Assembly (NCBI RefSeq): GCF_014650815.1
Contig: NZ_BMVR01000013.1
Location: 186,001 to 250,000, forward strand
From: Streptomyces flavofungini
Lineage (GTDB): Bacteria > Actinomycetota > Actinomycetes > Streptomycetales > Streptomycetaceae
Direction: 5' to 3'
DNA: 64,000 nt
Under the pieces are notes generated by a model that saw nothing but the letters and a program-made list of their open reading frames with translations, ran no database searches and was not told where the DNA came from. Within the stretch, counting starts at the first letter, position 1; each line of letters begins with the position of its first letter. This document shows, one piece after another, positions 16,623 to 24,328 of the stretch. The translations under genes were made by a program, and so were the position numbers.

Positions 16623-18344
16623 ATGGGGACGCAGACGGTGCGGGCGCAGGCGGGGCCGGCGCGGGAGCGGACGCCGGGGCGGATCGTCGTCGACTGGCTG
16701 ACCACCACCGACCACAAGAAGATCGGCCATCTCTACCTGATCACGTCGTTCGCGTTCTTCCTGATCGCCGGGCTGATGGCCCTGATGATGCGGGCCGAAC
16801 TCGCCCGCCCCGGGCTGCAGCTCATGTCCAACGAAGAGTTCAACCAGATGTTCACCATGCACGGCACGATCATGCTGCTGCTCTTCGCTACGCCGACGTT
16901 CGCGGGCTTCGCCAACGAGATCATGCCGCTGCAGATCGGCTCGCCGGACGTGGCGTTCCCGCGTCTGAACATGCTCTCGTACTGGCTGTTCCTCTTCGGC
17001 GGCCTGATGGTGCTCGGCTCACTGCTGGTGCCGGGCGGGCCCGCGGCCTTCGGCTGGTTCGCGTACGCGCCGCTGAACAGCCTGGAGCGGTCCCCCGGCA
17101 TCGGCGCCGACCTGTGGATCATGGGTCTCGCGCTGTCCGGCTTCGGCACGATCCTCGGCTCGGTGAACTTCCTGACCACCATCATCGGCATGCGCGCGCC
17201 CGGGATGACGATGTTCCGGATGCCCATCTTCACCTGGAATGTCCTCTTTACGTCCATCCTGGTGCTGCTGGCGTTCCCGGTGCTCGCGGCGGCGCTGCTC
17301 GTCCTGGAGGCCGACCGGCGCTTCCACTCGGTGGTCTTCGACGCCCAGTTCGGGGGTGCGCTGCTGTGGCAGCACCTCTTCTGGTTCTTCGGGCATCCGG
17401 AGGTCTACATCATCGCGCTGCCGTTCTTCGGCATCATCACCGAGATCATCCCGGTGTTCAGCAGGAAGCCGGTGTTCGGCTACGTCCCGCTGGTCGGCGC
17501 GACGATGGCCATCACCGGACTCTCGGTGGTCGTGTGGGCGCACCACATGTTCGCGACGGGCGCGGTGCTGCTGCCGTTCTTCTCGTTCATGTCGTTCCTG
17601 ATCGCGGTGCCGACCGGGGTGAAGTTCTTCAACTGGACGGGGACGATGCTCAAGGGGGCCCTGTCGTTCGAGACCCCGATGCTGTGGGCCGTCGGGTTCC
17701 TGGTGTCGTTCCTGTTCGGCGGCCTGACGGGCGTCATCCTCGCCTCGCCGCCGCTGGACTTCCACGTCACCGACTCGTACTTCGTCGTGGCGCACTTCCA
17801 CTACGTGGTCTTCGGCACCGTCGTGTTCGCGACCTTCGCGGGCTTCTACTTCTGGTGGCCGAAGCTCACCGGCAAGATGCTCGACGAACGGCTCGGGAAG
17901 ATCCACTTCTGGACGCTGTTCGTGGGCTTCCACACGACGTTCCTGGTGCAGCACTGGCTGGGCGCGGAGGGCATGCCCCGGCGGTACGCGGACTATCTGG
18001 CGGCGGACGGCTTCACGGTGCTCAACACCGTGTCGTCCATCGGCGCCTTCCTGCTCGGCCTGTCCACGCTGCCGTTCCTCTACAACCTCTGGAAGACCGC
18101 CAAGTACGGCGAGAAGGTCGAGGTCGACGACCCCTGGGGGTTCGGCCGCTCCCTGGAGTGGGCGACCTCCTGCCCGCCGCCCCGGCACAACTTCGTCACG
18201 CTGCCCCGGATCCGCTCGGAGTCCCCGGCGTTCGATCTGCACCATCCCGAGTTCGCGGCGCTGCGGGCGCCGGACGACCAGACCGACCACCCCGGTCTAG
18301 GGCCCGGCTCAGCCGGTCCCGGTGCGACCGGATCCGCTCCGTGA
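16623..18344 (+). CDS. ctaD: cytochrome c oxidase subunit I (aa3 type), second-copy style
   Basis: A 573-residue heme-copper oxidase subunit with 12 membrane helices. The haem a ligand region (FTMHGTIMLLLFATP), the CuB/His-Tyr region (FFGHPEVYIIALPFFGIITE), the AHHMFATG histidine pair and the last haem ligands (YFVVAHFHYVVFG) are all present, so the active site looks complete. It reduces O2 to water and pumps protons. The gene stands alone: no ctaC, ctaE or ctaF flanks it, unlike the main cytochrome oxidase cluster, so it is probably an accessory copy. The start ATG 16623 has an aagggg site. Its last 149 bp overlap the opposite-strand WYL regulator gene. Confidence 0.93.
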   Translation: MGTQTVRAQAGPARERTPGRIVVDWLTTTDHKKIGHLYLITSFAFFLIAGLMALMMRAELARPGLQLMSNEEFNQMFTMHGTIMLLLFATPTFAGFANEIMPLQIGSPDVAFPRLNMLSYWLFLFGGLMVLGSLLVPGGPAAFGWFAYAPLNSLERSPGIGADLWIMGLALSGFGTILGSVNFLTTIIGMRAPGMTMFRMPIFTWNVLFTSILVLLAFPVLAAALLVLEADRRFHSVVFDAQFGGALLWQHLFWFFGHPEVYIIALPFFGIITEIIPVFSRKPVFGYVPLVGATMAITGLSVVVWAHHMFATGAVLLPFFSFMSFLIAVPTGVKFFNWTGTMLKGALSFETPMLWAVGFLVSFLFGGLTGVILASPPLDFHVTDSYFVVAHFHYVVFGTVVFATFAGFYFWWPKLTGKMLDERLGKIHFWTLFVGFHTTFLVQHWLGAEGMPRRYADYLAADGFTVLNTVSSIGAFLLGLSTLPFLYNLWKTAKYGEKVEVDDPWGFGRSLEWATSCPPPRHNFVTLPRIRSESPAFDLHHPEFAALRAPDDQTDHPGLGPGSAGPGATGSAP

Positions 18345-19262
18345 GCTCCACCGGTGCCAGCACCTCGAACTCGAAGCCCAGCAGCAGATGCAGCACCATG
18401 ACGTCCGTGCTGCTCGCCCCGGTGCGCAGCAGGCAGGTGTCGTCCGTCTCGGCCTCCAGAGTGCCGTCCGACGGCGTCACCCGCTGGGCCGCCTCGTCCA
18501 GGGGCACGAACAGGCGGACGGTGGCCTGCGCCGCGTAGGCACGGGTGGAGACGCCGCGGGAGACGAACGCGGCCAGGTCATCGGCGGGCGGGGTGCGGGG
18601 CTCGCAGCGCGGGCCGTGCGGGGGTCTGGGCGTGACGCGGTCCACGCGGAAGGTGCGCCAGTCGGCGCGGTCCAGGTCCCAGGCGACGAGGTACCAGCGG
18701 CGCTCGGTGCACACCAGGCGGTGCGGCTCCACGACGCGGCGGCTCGAACGGCCGCCGTGGTCCAGGTAGTCGAAGCGCAGCCGCTCCGAGTCCCGGCAGA
18801 CGGCGGCGAGTTCGGTCAGGACCGAGGGGTCGACGGCCTTGGTGCGCGCGCTGTGCAGCATCGGCACGGTGAACGCGTTGAGCGCGCCGACCCGGCGCCG
18901 CAGCCTGCCCGGCAGCACCTGTTCGAGCTTGCCGAGGGCGCGTACGGAGCTCTCCCCGATGCCCTCGATGCCCTGTCCCGCGGCGGTGCGCAGGCCCACC
19001 GCCACGGCGACCGCCTCGTCGTCGTCCAGGAGCAGCGGCGGCAGCTGGTTGCCGCCGCCCGTTCCGGGGCTGGCGTTGACGGGGTAGCCCAGCTCCCGCA
19101 GCCGGTCCACGTCCCGCCGCACGGTGCGCGCCGTGACGCCGAGCCGGTCGGCGAGGTCGGCTCCGGACCGCCCCCACTGCCTCAAGGGCGTGGGAGGTGC
19201 CCCCTGCGGTGGGCCTGCAGCAACGAGAGCAGCCGAAGCAGCCGCGCGGAGGTCTCCAACAT
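18196..19262 (-). pseudogene. WYL-domain transcriptional regulator interrupted by a short repeat
   Basis: From ATG 19262 the protein begins correctly (MLETSARLLRLLSLLQAHR), then meets a 35-bp hairpin repeat at about 19171-19205 that brings a stop. Removing exactly 35 bp restores HRRSGADLADRLGVTARTVRRDVDRL, joining the two halves of a DeoR-type winged HTH. After it come the WYL domain (RLRFDYLDHGGRSSRRVVEPHRL, RWYLVAWDLDRADWRTFRVDR) and the C-terminal WCX region. An intact protein would be about 340 residues and probably a repressor. The 3' end runs 149 bp into ctaD antisense. Translation restart at a TTG inside the repeat is possible but would lose part of the HTH. Confidence 0.85.
19171..19205. 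repeat. 35-bp hairpin repeat inserted in the WYL gene
   Basis: On the minus strand the insert begins gggggcacctcccacgc and ends in a G-run (cagtggggg), so the Cs of cacctccc can pair with the terminal Gs. Its ggggcacctccc core recurs in the second nucleotidyltransferase gene (near 40393). Excision restores the WYL reading frame. Confidence 0.8.
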
Positions 19263-19301
19263 GGTGAGGACTCTCCCCCGCCGCGGCCCGTGGCCGGTCG
19301 G

Positions 19302-20168
19302 CTACGCCGGCGTCGCCGCGACCCGTACCGCCAAGTCGTTGTCGTTCGTGTAGTACGGGCCCACCTCGACCTGGCCGCCGACGCAGTCCACCCGCGTCGC
19401 CGGGTAGGTGAAGATCGGCTTCTTGTCGGCCACGTCGTCCAGGAGGCGGGCCAGGCGGATGCGCGGCCCTTCGTCCCCGGCCGGGCTGAGCCACAGGTCC
19501 CAGACGCCCTCGCCGTCGGCCAGTTCGGCGTACGGCAGGGTGAAGCCGAAGTCCGTGGCCGCCGCGCCGGGCGTCACCCCGGCGCGCAGCACCCGGGCGA
19601 CGTCGCCGCGCAGGACGGCCTCGAGGTGCGCGGCGCCGGTCAGCGCGGTGCCGTAGACCCGGCCGTGGCCGGTGAGGCCCGCGTCGTCGATGCGCAGCTC
19701 GCCGACCTCGGCGTGCGGGGCGCGCAGCCAGGCCCGCACCGACAGGTTGCCCTGCTTGGTGGCGTACGGGATGCGGACCGCGACGTGGCCGCGGCTGCCG
19801 CTGGGCGCGCGGTCGACCAGCGAGCGCAGGTCGTTCACGCCCGGTACGAGGCGGCGCGGCTCGCCGCCCTCGACCTGCGCGTAGGCGTTCCAGCGGCCCT
19901 CGGCCAGCTCGACGCTGCTGGGCAGCGCGGCGCGCAGGCTGCCGTCGGCGGCCGGGGTGAGCGGCAGCCGTACCTCGACGGGCGGCTCCGACTCCCGCAG
20001 CCGCAGCAGCAGATGGGCGGCGCCCGCCTCACCGGGGTCGGTGACGTCGAAGGTCAGGCCGCCCGCGGAGTCCGCGATGCAGTCGGCGCGCGGTGCGAGC
20101 GGCGGCGCCCCGGCCGCGGCGGTCTCCCGCGCGTCGTCCAGCGTGCCCCGTGTGAACAAGGCCGTCAT
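19302..20168 (-). CDS. conserved protein of unknown function coupled to a glycosyltransferase
   Basis: A 288-residue protein without signal peptide or membrane helix. It appears mostly beta-strand, with two similar halves: TFDVTDPGEAGAAHLLLRLRE in the first and TDFGFTLPYAELADGEGVWDLWL in the second, each with a WNAY or WDLWL tryptophan pattern. This looks like repeated beta-sandwich modules as found in accessory parts of teichoic-acid-type transferases. The start ATG 20168 overlaps the stop codon of the glycosyltransferase gene (ATGA), so the two are translationally coupled and probably act on the same cell-surface glycan. I do not recognise a catalytic motif. Confidence 0.75.
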   Translation of the reverse strand: MTALFTRGTLDDARETAAAGAPPLAPRADCIADSAGGLTFDVTDPGEAGAAHLLLRLRESEPPVEVRLPLTPAADGSLRAALPSSVELAEGRWNAYAQVEGGEPRRLVPGVNDLRSLVDRAPSGSRGHVAVRIPYATKQGNLSVRAWLRAPHAEVGELRIDDAGLTGHGRVYGTALTGAAHLEAVLRGDVARVLRAGVTPGAAATDFGFTLPYAELADGEGVWDLWLSPAGDEGPRIRLARLLDDVADKKPIFTYPATRVDCVGGQVEVGPYYTNDNDLAVRVAATPA

Positions 20169-21430
20169 GCCAAGCGCCCCTTCGTCGGTACCGTCCGGCG
20201 GGCGTCCCGCACGGCGTACGCGCCGCCGAGCAGGGCCCCTCTCGCGCGGTGCATCGAGCCGCGCACCCGGCCGCCCAGCGAGCCGCCGCGCGTGAGCATG
20301 CCGTGGAACATGTCCTCGTAGCGCTCGGCGATGCGGGTGGGGTCGAAGCGCTCGGAGTCCTCGAGCGCGGCGCCCGCCATGCGCTGCCGCAGCGCGTCGT
20401 CGTTGATGAGTTCGAGCAGTCCGCCCGCGATCGCGTCGGCGTTGCCGACCTCGACGAGGCGGCCGTCGACACCGTTGTCGATGATCTCGCCCGGACCGTG
20501 CGGGCAGTCGGTGGCGACCACGGGCAGGCCGCAGCGCATGGCCTCCACGATGGTCATGCCGAACGATTCCAGGCTGGAGGTGACGGCCGCGATGGAGCCC
20601 TTGGCCCACTCCGGCTCGATGGGGTGCGCCGGGCCCATGAGGAACACGTGGTTGTACAGGCCGAGGTCGTCGATCAGCTTGCGCAGCTTGTCCTTCTGCT
20701 TGCCGCCGCCGTAGATCCGCAGCCGCCAGTCGGGGCGCTCGTGCCGCACCTTGTCGAAGGCGCGGATCAGCAGGTCGTACCGCTTGACGGGGGCGAGCCG
20801 GCCGGCCGCGACGACCCACTTGTGGGAGCCGTCGGCGGGCTCGATGCCGGGCGCGGGCACCGGGTTCGGCACCGCTTGCACGTGTACGCCGGGCAGCCGC
20901 ATCCCCTTGCGGTACGCCTCCGCGTCGGCCTCGGTCGTCGTGGTCAGGACGTCCAGGCGCGGGTACACGCTGCGCAGTTGGAGGCGGAGTTCCTTGGTGT
21001 GGCTGTCGAGCGTCAGGTGCTCCTGGCCGACGCGCAGCACGCCGCGCCGGGCCTGGCGGGCGATGTGCACGTTCAGGCCGGGCCGGGTGCCGATGACGAC
21101 GTCGGAGTCCAGGGCGGACAGGTGGGCCGCGATGCGCTCGTCGGTGAGGGCGCTGTACTGGGCGTAGCGGCCCTCGGCGCTGGGGAAGACCTTGGCCGGG
21201 GTCCGGTAGGCCTCGGTGTCGCCCTCGTACCCGGGGCTGCCCTTCCTGATGTCGACGAGGTGGCTCAGCCTGATCCGCGCGTCGGGGGTGAAGACCGGCT
21301 CGTCGCGGTGGCGCAGCACCGACACGATGTCGACGTCATGGTGCTCGGCGAGCGTGTTCGCCAAGTTGTACGTCGTCCGGATCGTCCCTCCGATCCCGTA
21401 CGCGTTGTGAATCAGGAAAGAGATATGCAT
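20165..21430 (-). CDS. glycosyltransferase family 4 (GT-B fold)
   Basis: A 421-residue cytosolic glycosyltransferase. The N-terminal Rossmann domain contains HNAYGIGGTIRTTYNLANTLA, the glycine-rich acceptor-site loop. The C-terminal domain has the sugar-nucleotide motifs VVAAGRLAPVKRYDLLIRAF and SSLESFGMTIVEAMRCGLPVV, including the E-x7-E motif. The start is ATG 21430, directly at the first strand. It is the first gene of a two-gene operon with the downstream protein of unknown function. The nearby GT4 sequences resemble enzymes acting in surface polysaccharide or teichoic-acid assembly; donor and acceptor are unknown. Confidence 0.88.
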   Translation of the reverse strand: MHISFLIHNAYGIGGTIRTTYNLANTLAEHHDVDIVSVLRHRDEPVFTPDARIRLSHLVDIRKGSPGYEGDTEAYRTPAKVFPSAEGRYAQYSALTDERIAAHLSALDSDVVIGTRPGLNVHIARQARRGVLRVGQEHLTLDSHTKELRLQLRSVYPRLDVLTTTTEADAEAYRKGMRLPGVHVQAVPNPVPAPGIEPADGSHKWVVAAGRLAPVKRYDLLIRAFDKVRHERPDWRLRIYGGGKQKDKLRKLIDDLGLYNHVFLMGPAHPIEPEWAKGSIAAVTSSLESFGMTIVEAMRCGLPVVATDCPHGPGEIIDNGVDGRLVEVGNADAIAGGLLELINDDALRQRMAGAALEDSERFDPTRIAERYEDMFHGMLTRGGSLGGRVRGSMHRARGALLGGAYAVRDARRTVPTKGRLA

Positions 21431-21593
21431 ACGTCCCCGTATTCCGCGCTTCCCTGCGGACAGTCCGTCTCGTCCGCCTACCGAGGGGTTAGACGGGAAT
21501 CGAGGGCCAAGGGTTGGGTCCCATATCCGTCTTGTTCTGGAACGGATGCGCGATCGCAAGCCGGAAGCGGGAACTCCGTGACTGGTACAACGA

Positions 21594-23009
21594 TCATGGC
21601 TGGTAGGAGAGCTGCGGTACGTCGAAGCAGGTGCGGTTCATCTCGCCCTGTGTGACCCAGCCCTCATCGTCCGCGCTGCCCGCGCCGTCCGCGCCGCCCG
21701 AGTCCGCGCCGTCCCGCCAGCGGGCCACCGACACACAGGTCTCGCGCGTCTTCGGCGGCCGCTCGCGCCGCTCGTACGTCACGGGCAACAGCAGCCCGCG
21801 CGCGTCGTACGGCTCGCCCCGGCTCATGAAGCGGTCCACGCACCCGCGCGTGACGTCGCTCCCGGCCGCTGAGCAGGACTTTGCCGCGTCCGTGAACCAC
21901 ATCGCGGCGGCCCAGCCCTCCAGCTGCCACTGGGAGTGGACCTTCGCCCCTTTGGTGGCGTCGCGGAACTCCCGGACGGCCGGGTGGTCCGTGTCCTCGT
22001 AGTTGCGGCTGGATCCGGTGGCCCACAGGGCGTTGCGGCAGCGCGGCGCGCCCTTGTAGTCCTCGGCCACCGTGGATGACCAGTTCTGGACGTTGGTGAC
22101 CTTCGCGGTGATGTCGGCGCCGACGTCGTCCATCCCTTTACAGAGCTGCGCGTTGCCGTGGGTGTCCAGCGCGTCGAAGACGAGGTCGACGCCCCGGTCC
22201 TTGAGGTCGGCGGCGACGGCGCGGAAGTTGGGCAGCGCGAAGTCGACCTGTTCGGTGACGACGTCGTAGCCCTCGGCCTCCAGGCCGCGCTTCACCAGGC
22301 GGGCATACGCGGCCGACGCGGCCTGGTTGTAGGAGACGACGGCGGCGGTGCGGGCGCCGTGCTCACGCTTGAAGTAGCGGTAGACCTCCGTGCCGCCGTA
22401 CAACTCGCCGTCCCAGCCCGGCTCGCCGTCGCGGGGCGCGAGGCTGCCGTAGATGCCGTACAGGTGCGGGTAGGTGTCGTAGGCGGAGCCGATGGGCTGG
22501 CCGCCGATGTCGGGCACGCCGGCCTTCGACACCCGGGACGCGCCCGCGTAGTCGAGGGAGGTGGTGGCGACGAGGGCGACGACCTTCTTCTCGTCGAGCA
22601 GTTGGTGCACGCACTCGTTGTTGCCGACGCCGCTGCCGCCGTCGTCGCAGGTGTGCACCTCGACCTTCCGGCCGCCGACGCCGCCGCGGTCGTTCAGGCG
22701 GTCGAAGTACGCCTCGGCGCCGTCGCGCGGGCCGGTGAACGCGGAGCCGCCGACGGGGCTGGTGGCGCTGGTGATGATGCCGACCCGGACCGGCGGCCCC
22801 TGCCGGCTGCCGCGCGGCGCGGGCGGGCGCTCCTCGAAGTCGCTCTCCGGGAGGCGGCTGCCGCAGGCCGCGCCGGCGAGCAGCGCGGTGGTCGCGAGCG
22901 CGGCGAGGACGCCGGAGCGCCACCGCCGCCGGGCGCGCGGGCCCGGCGCCCCGACGGCCCGTCCCCGCCGCCTCAGGGCCCCAGCGGCCCGGGCCCGACG
23001 GCTGCTCAA
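21594..23009 (-). CDS. branched-chain amino-acid-type ABC substrate-binding lipoprotein
   Basis: A 471-residue lipoprotein. After a long Arg-rich N-region comes a hydrophobic helix ending LLAGAAC (lipobox). The mature part has the Peripla_BP_6 pattern: VRVGIITSATSPVGG, GPRDGAEAYFDRLNDRGGVGGRKVEVHTCDD and repeated GVDLVFDALD-type strands. It would bind a small ligand outside the membrane and deliver it to the LivHMG/LivF transporter encoded divergently at 24.3-28.3 kb. The start TTG 23009 lies 4 bp after the stop codon of the upstream lipoprotein gene, indicating an operon; a later start nearer the lipobox is possible. Confidence 0.85.
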   Translation of the reverse strand: MSSRRARAAGALRRRGRAVGAPGPRARRRWRSGVLAALATTALLAGAACGSRLPESDFEERPPAPRGSRQGPPVRVGIITSATSPVGGSAFTGPRDGAEAYFDRLNDRGGVGGRKVEVHTCDDGGSGVGNNECVHQLLDEKKVVALVATTSLDYAGASRVSKAGVPDIGGQPIGSAYDTYPHLYGIYGSLAPRDGEPGWDGELYGGTEVYRYFKREHGARTAAVVSYNQAASAAYARLVKRGLEAEGYDVVTEQVDFALPNFRAVAADLKDRGVDLVFDALDTHGNAQLCKGMDDVGADITAKVTNVQNWSSTVAEDYKGAPRCRNALWATGSSRNYEDTDHPAVREFRDATKGAKVHSQWQLEGWAAAMWFTDAAKSCSAAGSDVTRGCVDRFMSRGEPYDARGLLLPVTYERRERPPKTRETCVSVARWRDGADSGGADGAGSADDEGWVTQGEMNRTCFDVPQLSYQP

Positions 23010-23013
23010 GGCC

Positions 23014-23622
23014 TCAGCAGCCGGGGCCGGGCGACGCGTTGCCGCTCAGCTTCACCAGGGCGCACAGCGTCTTCACGGACACCTTCCAGGTGTCGTCCTG
23101 GTTCACGGCCGTCCCGCTGGCGGTGGGCAGCGCGGTGGCGCCCTTCAGCGTCAGCGCGTACGTCACGTCGGCCTCCGTCGCCGAGGTGAACTCGACCTTG
23201 CCGACCTTCGCGCCGACCTGCTTGCCGCGCTCGTCCCCGCTGAAGCCCTGCAGGACCGCGCGCATCTTCGGGCCGTCCTCCAGGACGGCCTCCTTGTCGC
23301 GCAGGGACGTGGCCGGGTCGAAGAACTTCTCGAAGTTCGTCCGCACCTGTTTCTCGGCGGCCACGGGGTCGGCGGGCTCGTCGCCGTCGGGAGCCGCGCT
23401 GCCGTCGGAGGCCGCGCTCGGGGACGGCGAGTCCGCGGGAGTCTTGTCCGTCTTCTCCACGGAGGGCTTCGGCGGCGCGTTGTCGTCGCCCCCGCCGCTG
23501 TCGTCACCGCAGGCCGCGGCGGCCGGAACGATCAGCAGGACCGCGGCGGCCGCCAGCACCGCGCCCCGCGTCCTTCCCCGCCGAAGATCGCTCCTCCGCC
23601 TGGGGCTGGTCCAGAGAACCAT
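23014..23622 (-). CDS. lipoprotein with MTB12-like C-terminal domain
   Basis: A 202-residue lipoprotein: a basic N-region (SPRRRSDLRRGRTRG), a hydrophobic segment, lipobox PAAAAC, a Ser/Pro/Asp-rich linker, and a C-terminal domain (VRTNFEKFFDPATSLRDKEAVLEDG ... ALTLKGATALPTASG ... KVSVKTLCALVKL) that resembles the mycobacterial low-molecular-weight antigen MTB12 domain. Its role is unknown. It is the first gene of an operon with the binding protein, so it may assist ligand capture or envelope attachment. The start could be ATG 23622 or the GTGs 9-12 bp upstream; ribosome binding signals do not decide. Confidence 0.75.
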   Translation of the reverse strand: MVLWTSPRRRSDLRRGRTRGAVLAAAAVLLIVPAAAACGDDSGGGDDNAPPKPSVEKTDKTPADSPSPSAASDGSAAPDGDEPADPVAAEKQVRTNFEKFFDPATSLRDKEAVLEDGPKMRAVLQGFSGDERGKQVGAKVGKVEFTSATEADVTYALTLKGATALPTASGTAVNQDDTWKVSVKTLCALVKLSGNASPGPGC

Positions 23623-23716
23623 CTGGCTCACCACCGGGTGTCGGTCCGGGCGAAGAGCGCCCGGTGCTTTCAGGGTCAGCTTCCAGAAGGCATAGTGCAA
23701 GCCATTGGCTGACATG

Positions 23717-23745
23717 AACAGACCTGTCAGTAACAGACCTGTCTG
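23717..23745. promoter_or_regulatory. tandem operator-like repeats in the divergent liv promoter region
   Basis: Two copies of aacagacctgtc (23717-23728 and 23732-23743) occur 15 bp apart. The second contains the inverted repeat CAGAC-CT-GTCTG (23734-23745) and the first a decayed version ending GTCAG. They lie between the divergent lipoprotein operon and the membrane-protein/liv operon, a typical site for a TetR-type repressor acting on both. No such regulator gene is nearby. Confidence 0.5.
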
Positions 23746-23772
23746 ACTTACGACGTCTCCCAGGGGGCCTCG

Positions 23773-24324
23773 ATGCGGGCGGCACGGACGGCTCAGCGAT
23801 CTCCCACGGCGTCTTCGGCCGCCTCCCGCGCGGCCAGGCTGCGCGCGGTGCATCCGACGCTGTGGGCCGCGTTCGCGGCCCTCGCCGTCGGCGCGGTGCT
23901 CTGCGTGATCGGCTGGTACGGCATCTCCGGCGAGCGCTTCGCCGAGCGCCAACTGCCCTACCTAGCCTCCTGCACGGTGCCGGGCGCCGCGCTGATCGTC
24001 GCGGGCGCGGTGCTCCTCGCGCACGGCCGCGGGGCGCTCGCGGCGGCGCGCGTCGAGGAGTTGTACGGGCTGCTCGTCGCCGTCGAGGGCGAGGACCCGG
24101 CGGCCGTGCGCGCCGAGCGGGCCGCGGCGCCCCTCGCCACCAGCGACGACCTCCTGATCGTGCCCGAGGGCAGGCTCCTGCACCGGGCGGACTGCCCGCT
24201 GGTGGCGGGGAAGGCGACGGCGGTGCCGCCCGACGCGGACGTCCTGGCGTCCGGCGCGACGACTCCGTGCCCGATCTGCGCGCCCCCGCACGGCGCCGGG
24301 GCCGCGGCGGACCCGGAGGCCTGA
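23773..24324 (+). CDS. membrane protein with a C-terminal Cys/His (Ada-like) motif
   Basis: A 183-residue protein with two membrane helices (about 29-49 and 68-86) and a cytosolic C-terminal part containing LLHRADCPLVAGK and, about 25 residues on, TTPCPICAPP. The HxxxCP ... CPxC arrangement resembles the small zinc-binding motif found at the C-terminus of several actinobacterial membrane proteins. Function is unknown. The stop codon lies 4 bp before the GTG start of the fused liv transporter gene, so it is the first gene of that operon and may be an accessory or sensing component of the transporter. Confidence 0.75.
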   Translation: MRAARTAQRSPTASSAASRAARLRAVHPTLWAAFAALAVGAVLCVIGWYGISGERFAERQLPYLASCTVPGAALIVAGAVLLAHGRGALAAARVEELYGLLVAVEGEDPAAVRAERAAAPLATSDDLLIVPEGRLLHRADCPLVAGKATAVPPDADVLASGATTPCPICAPPHGAGAAADPEA

Positions 24325-24328
24325 CCCG

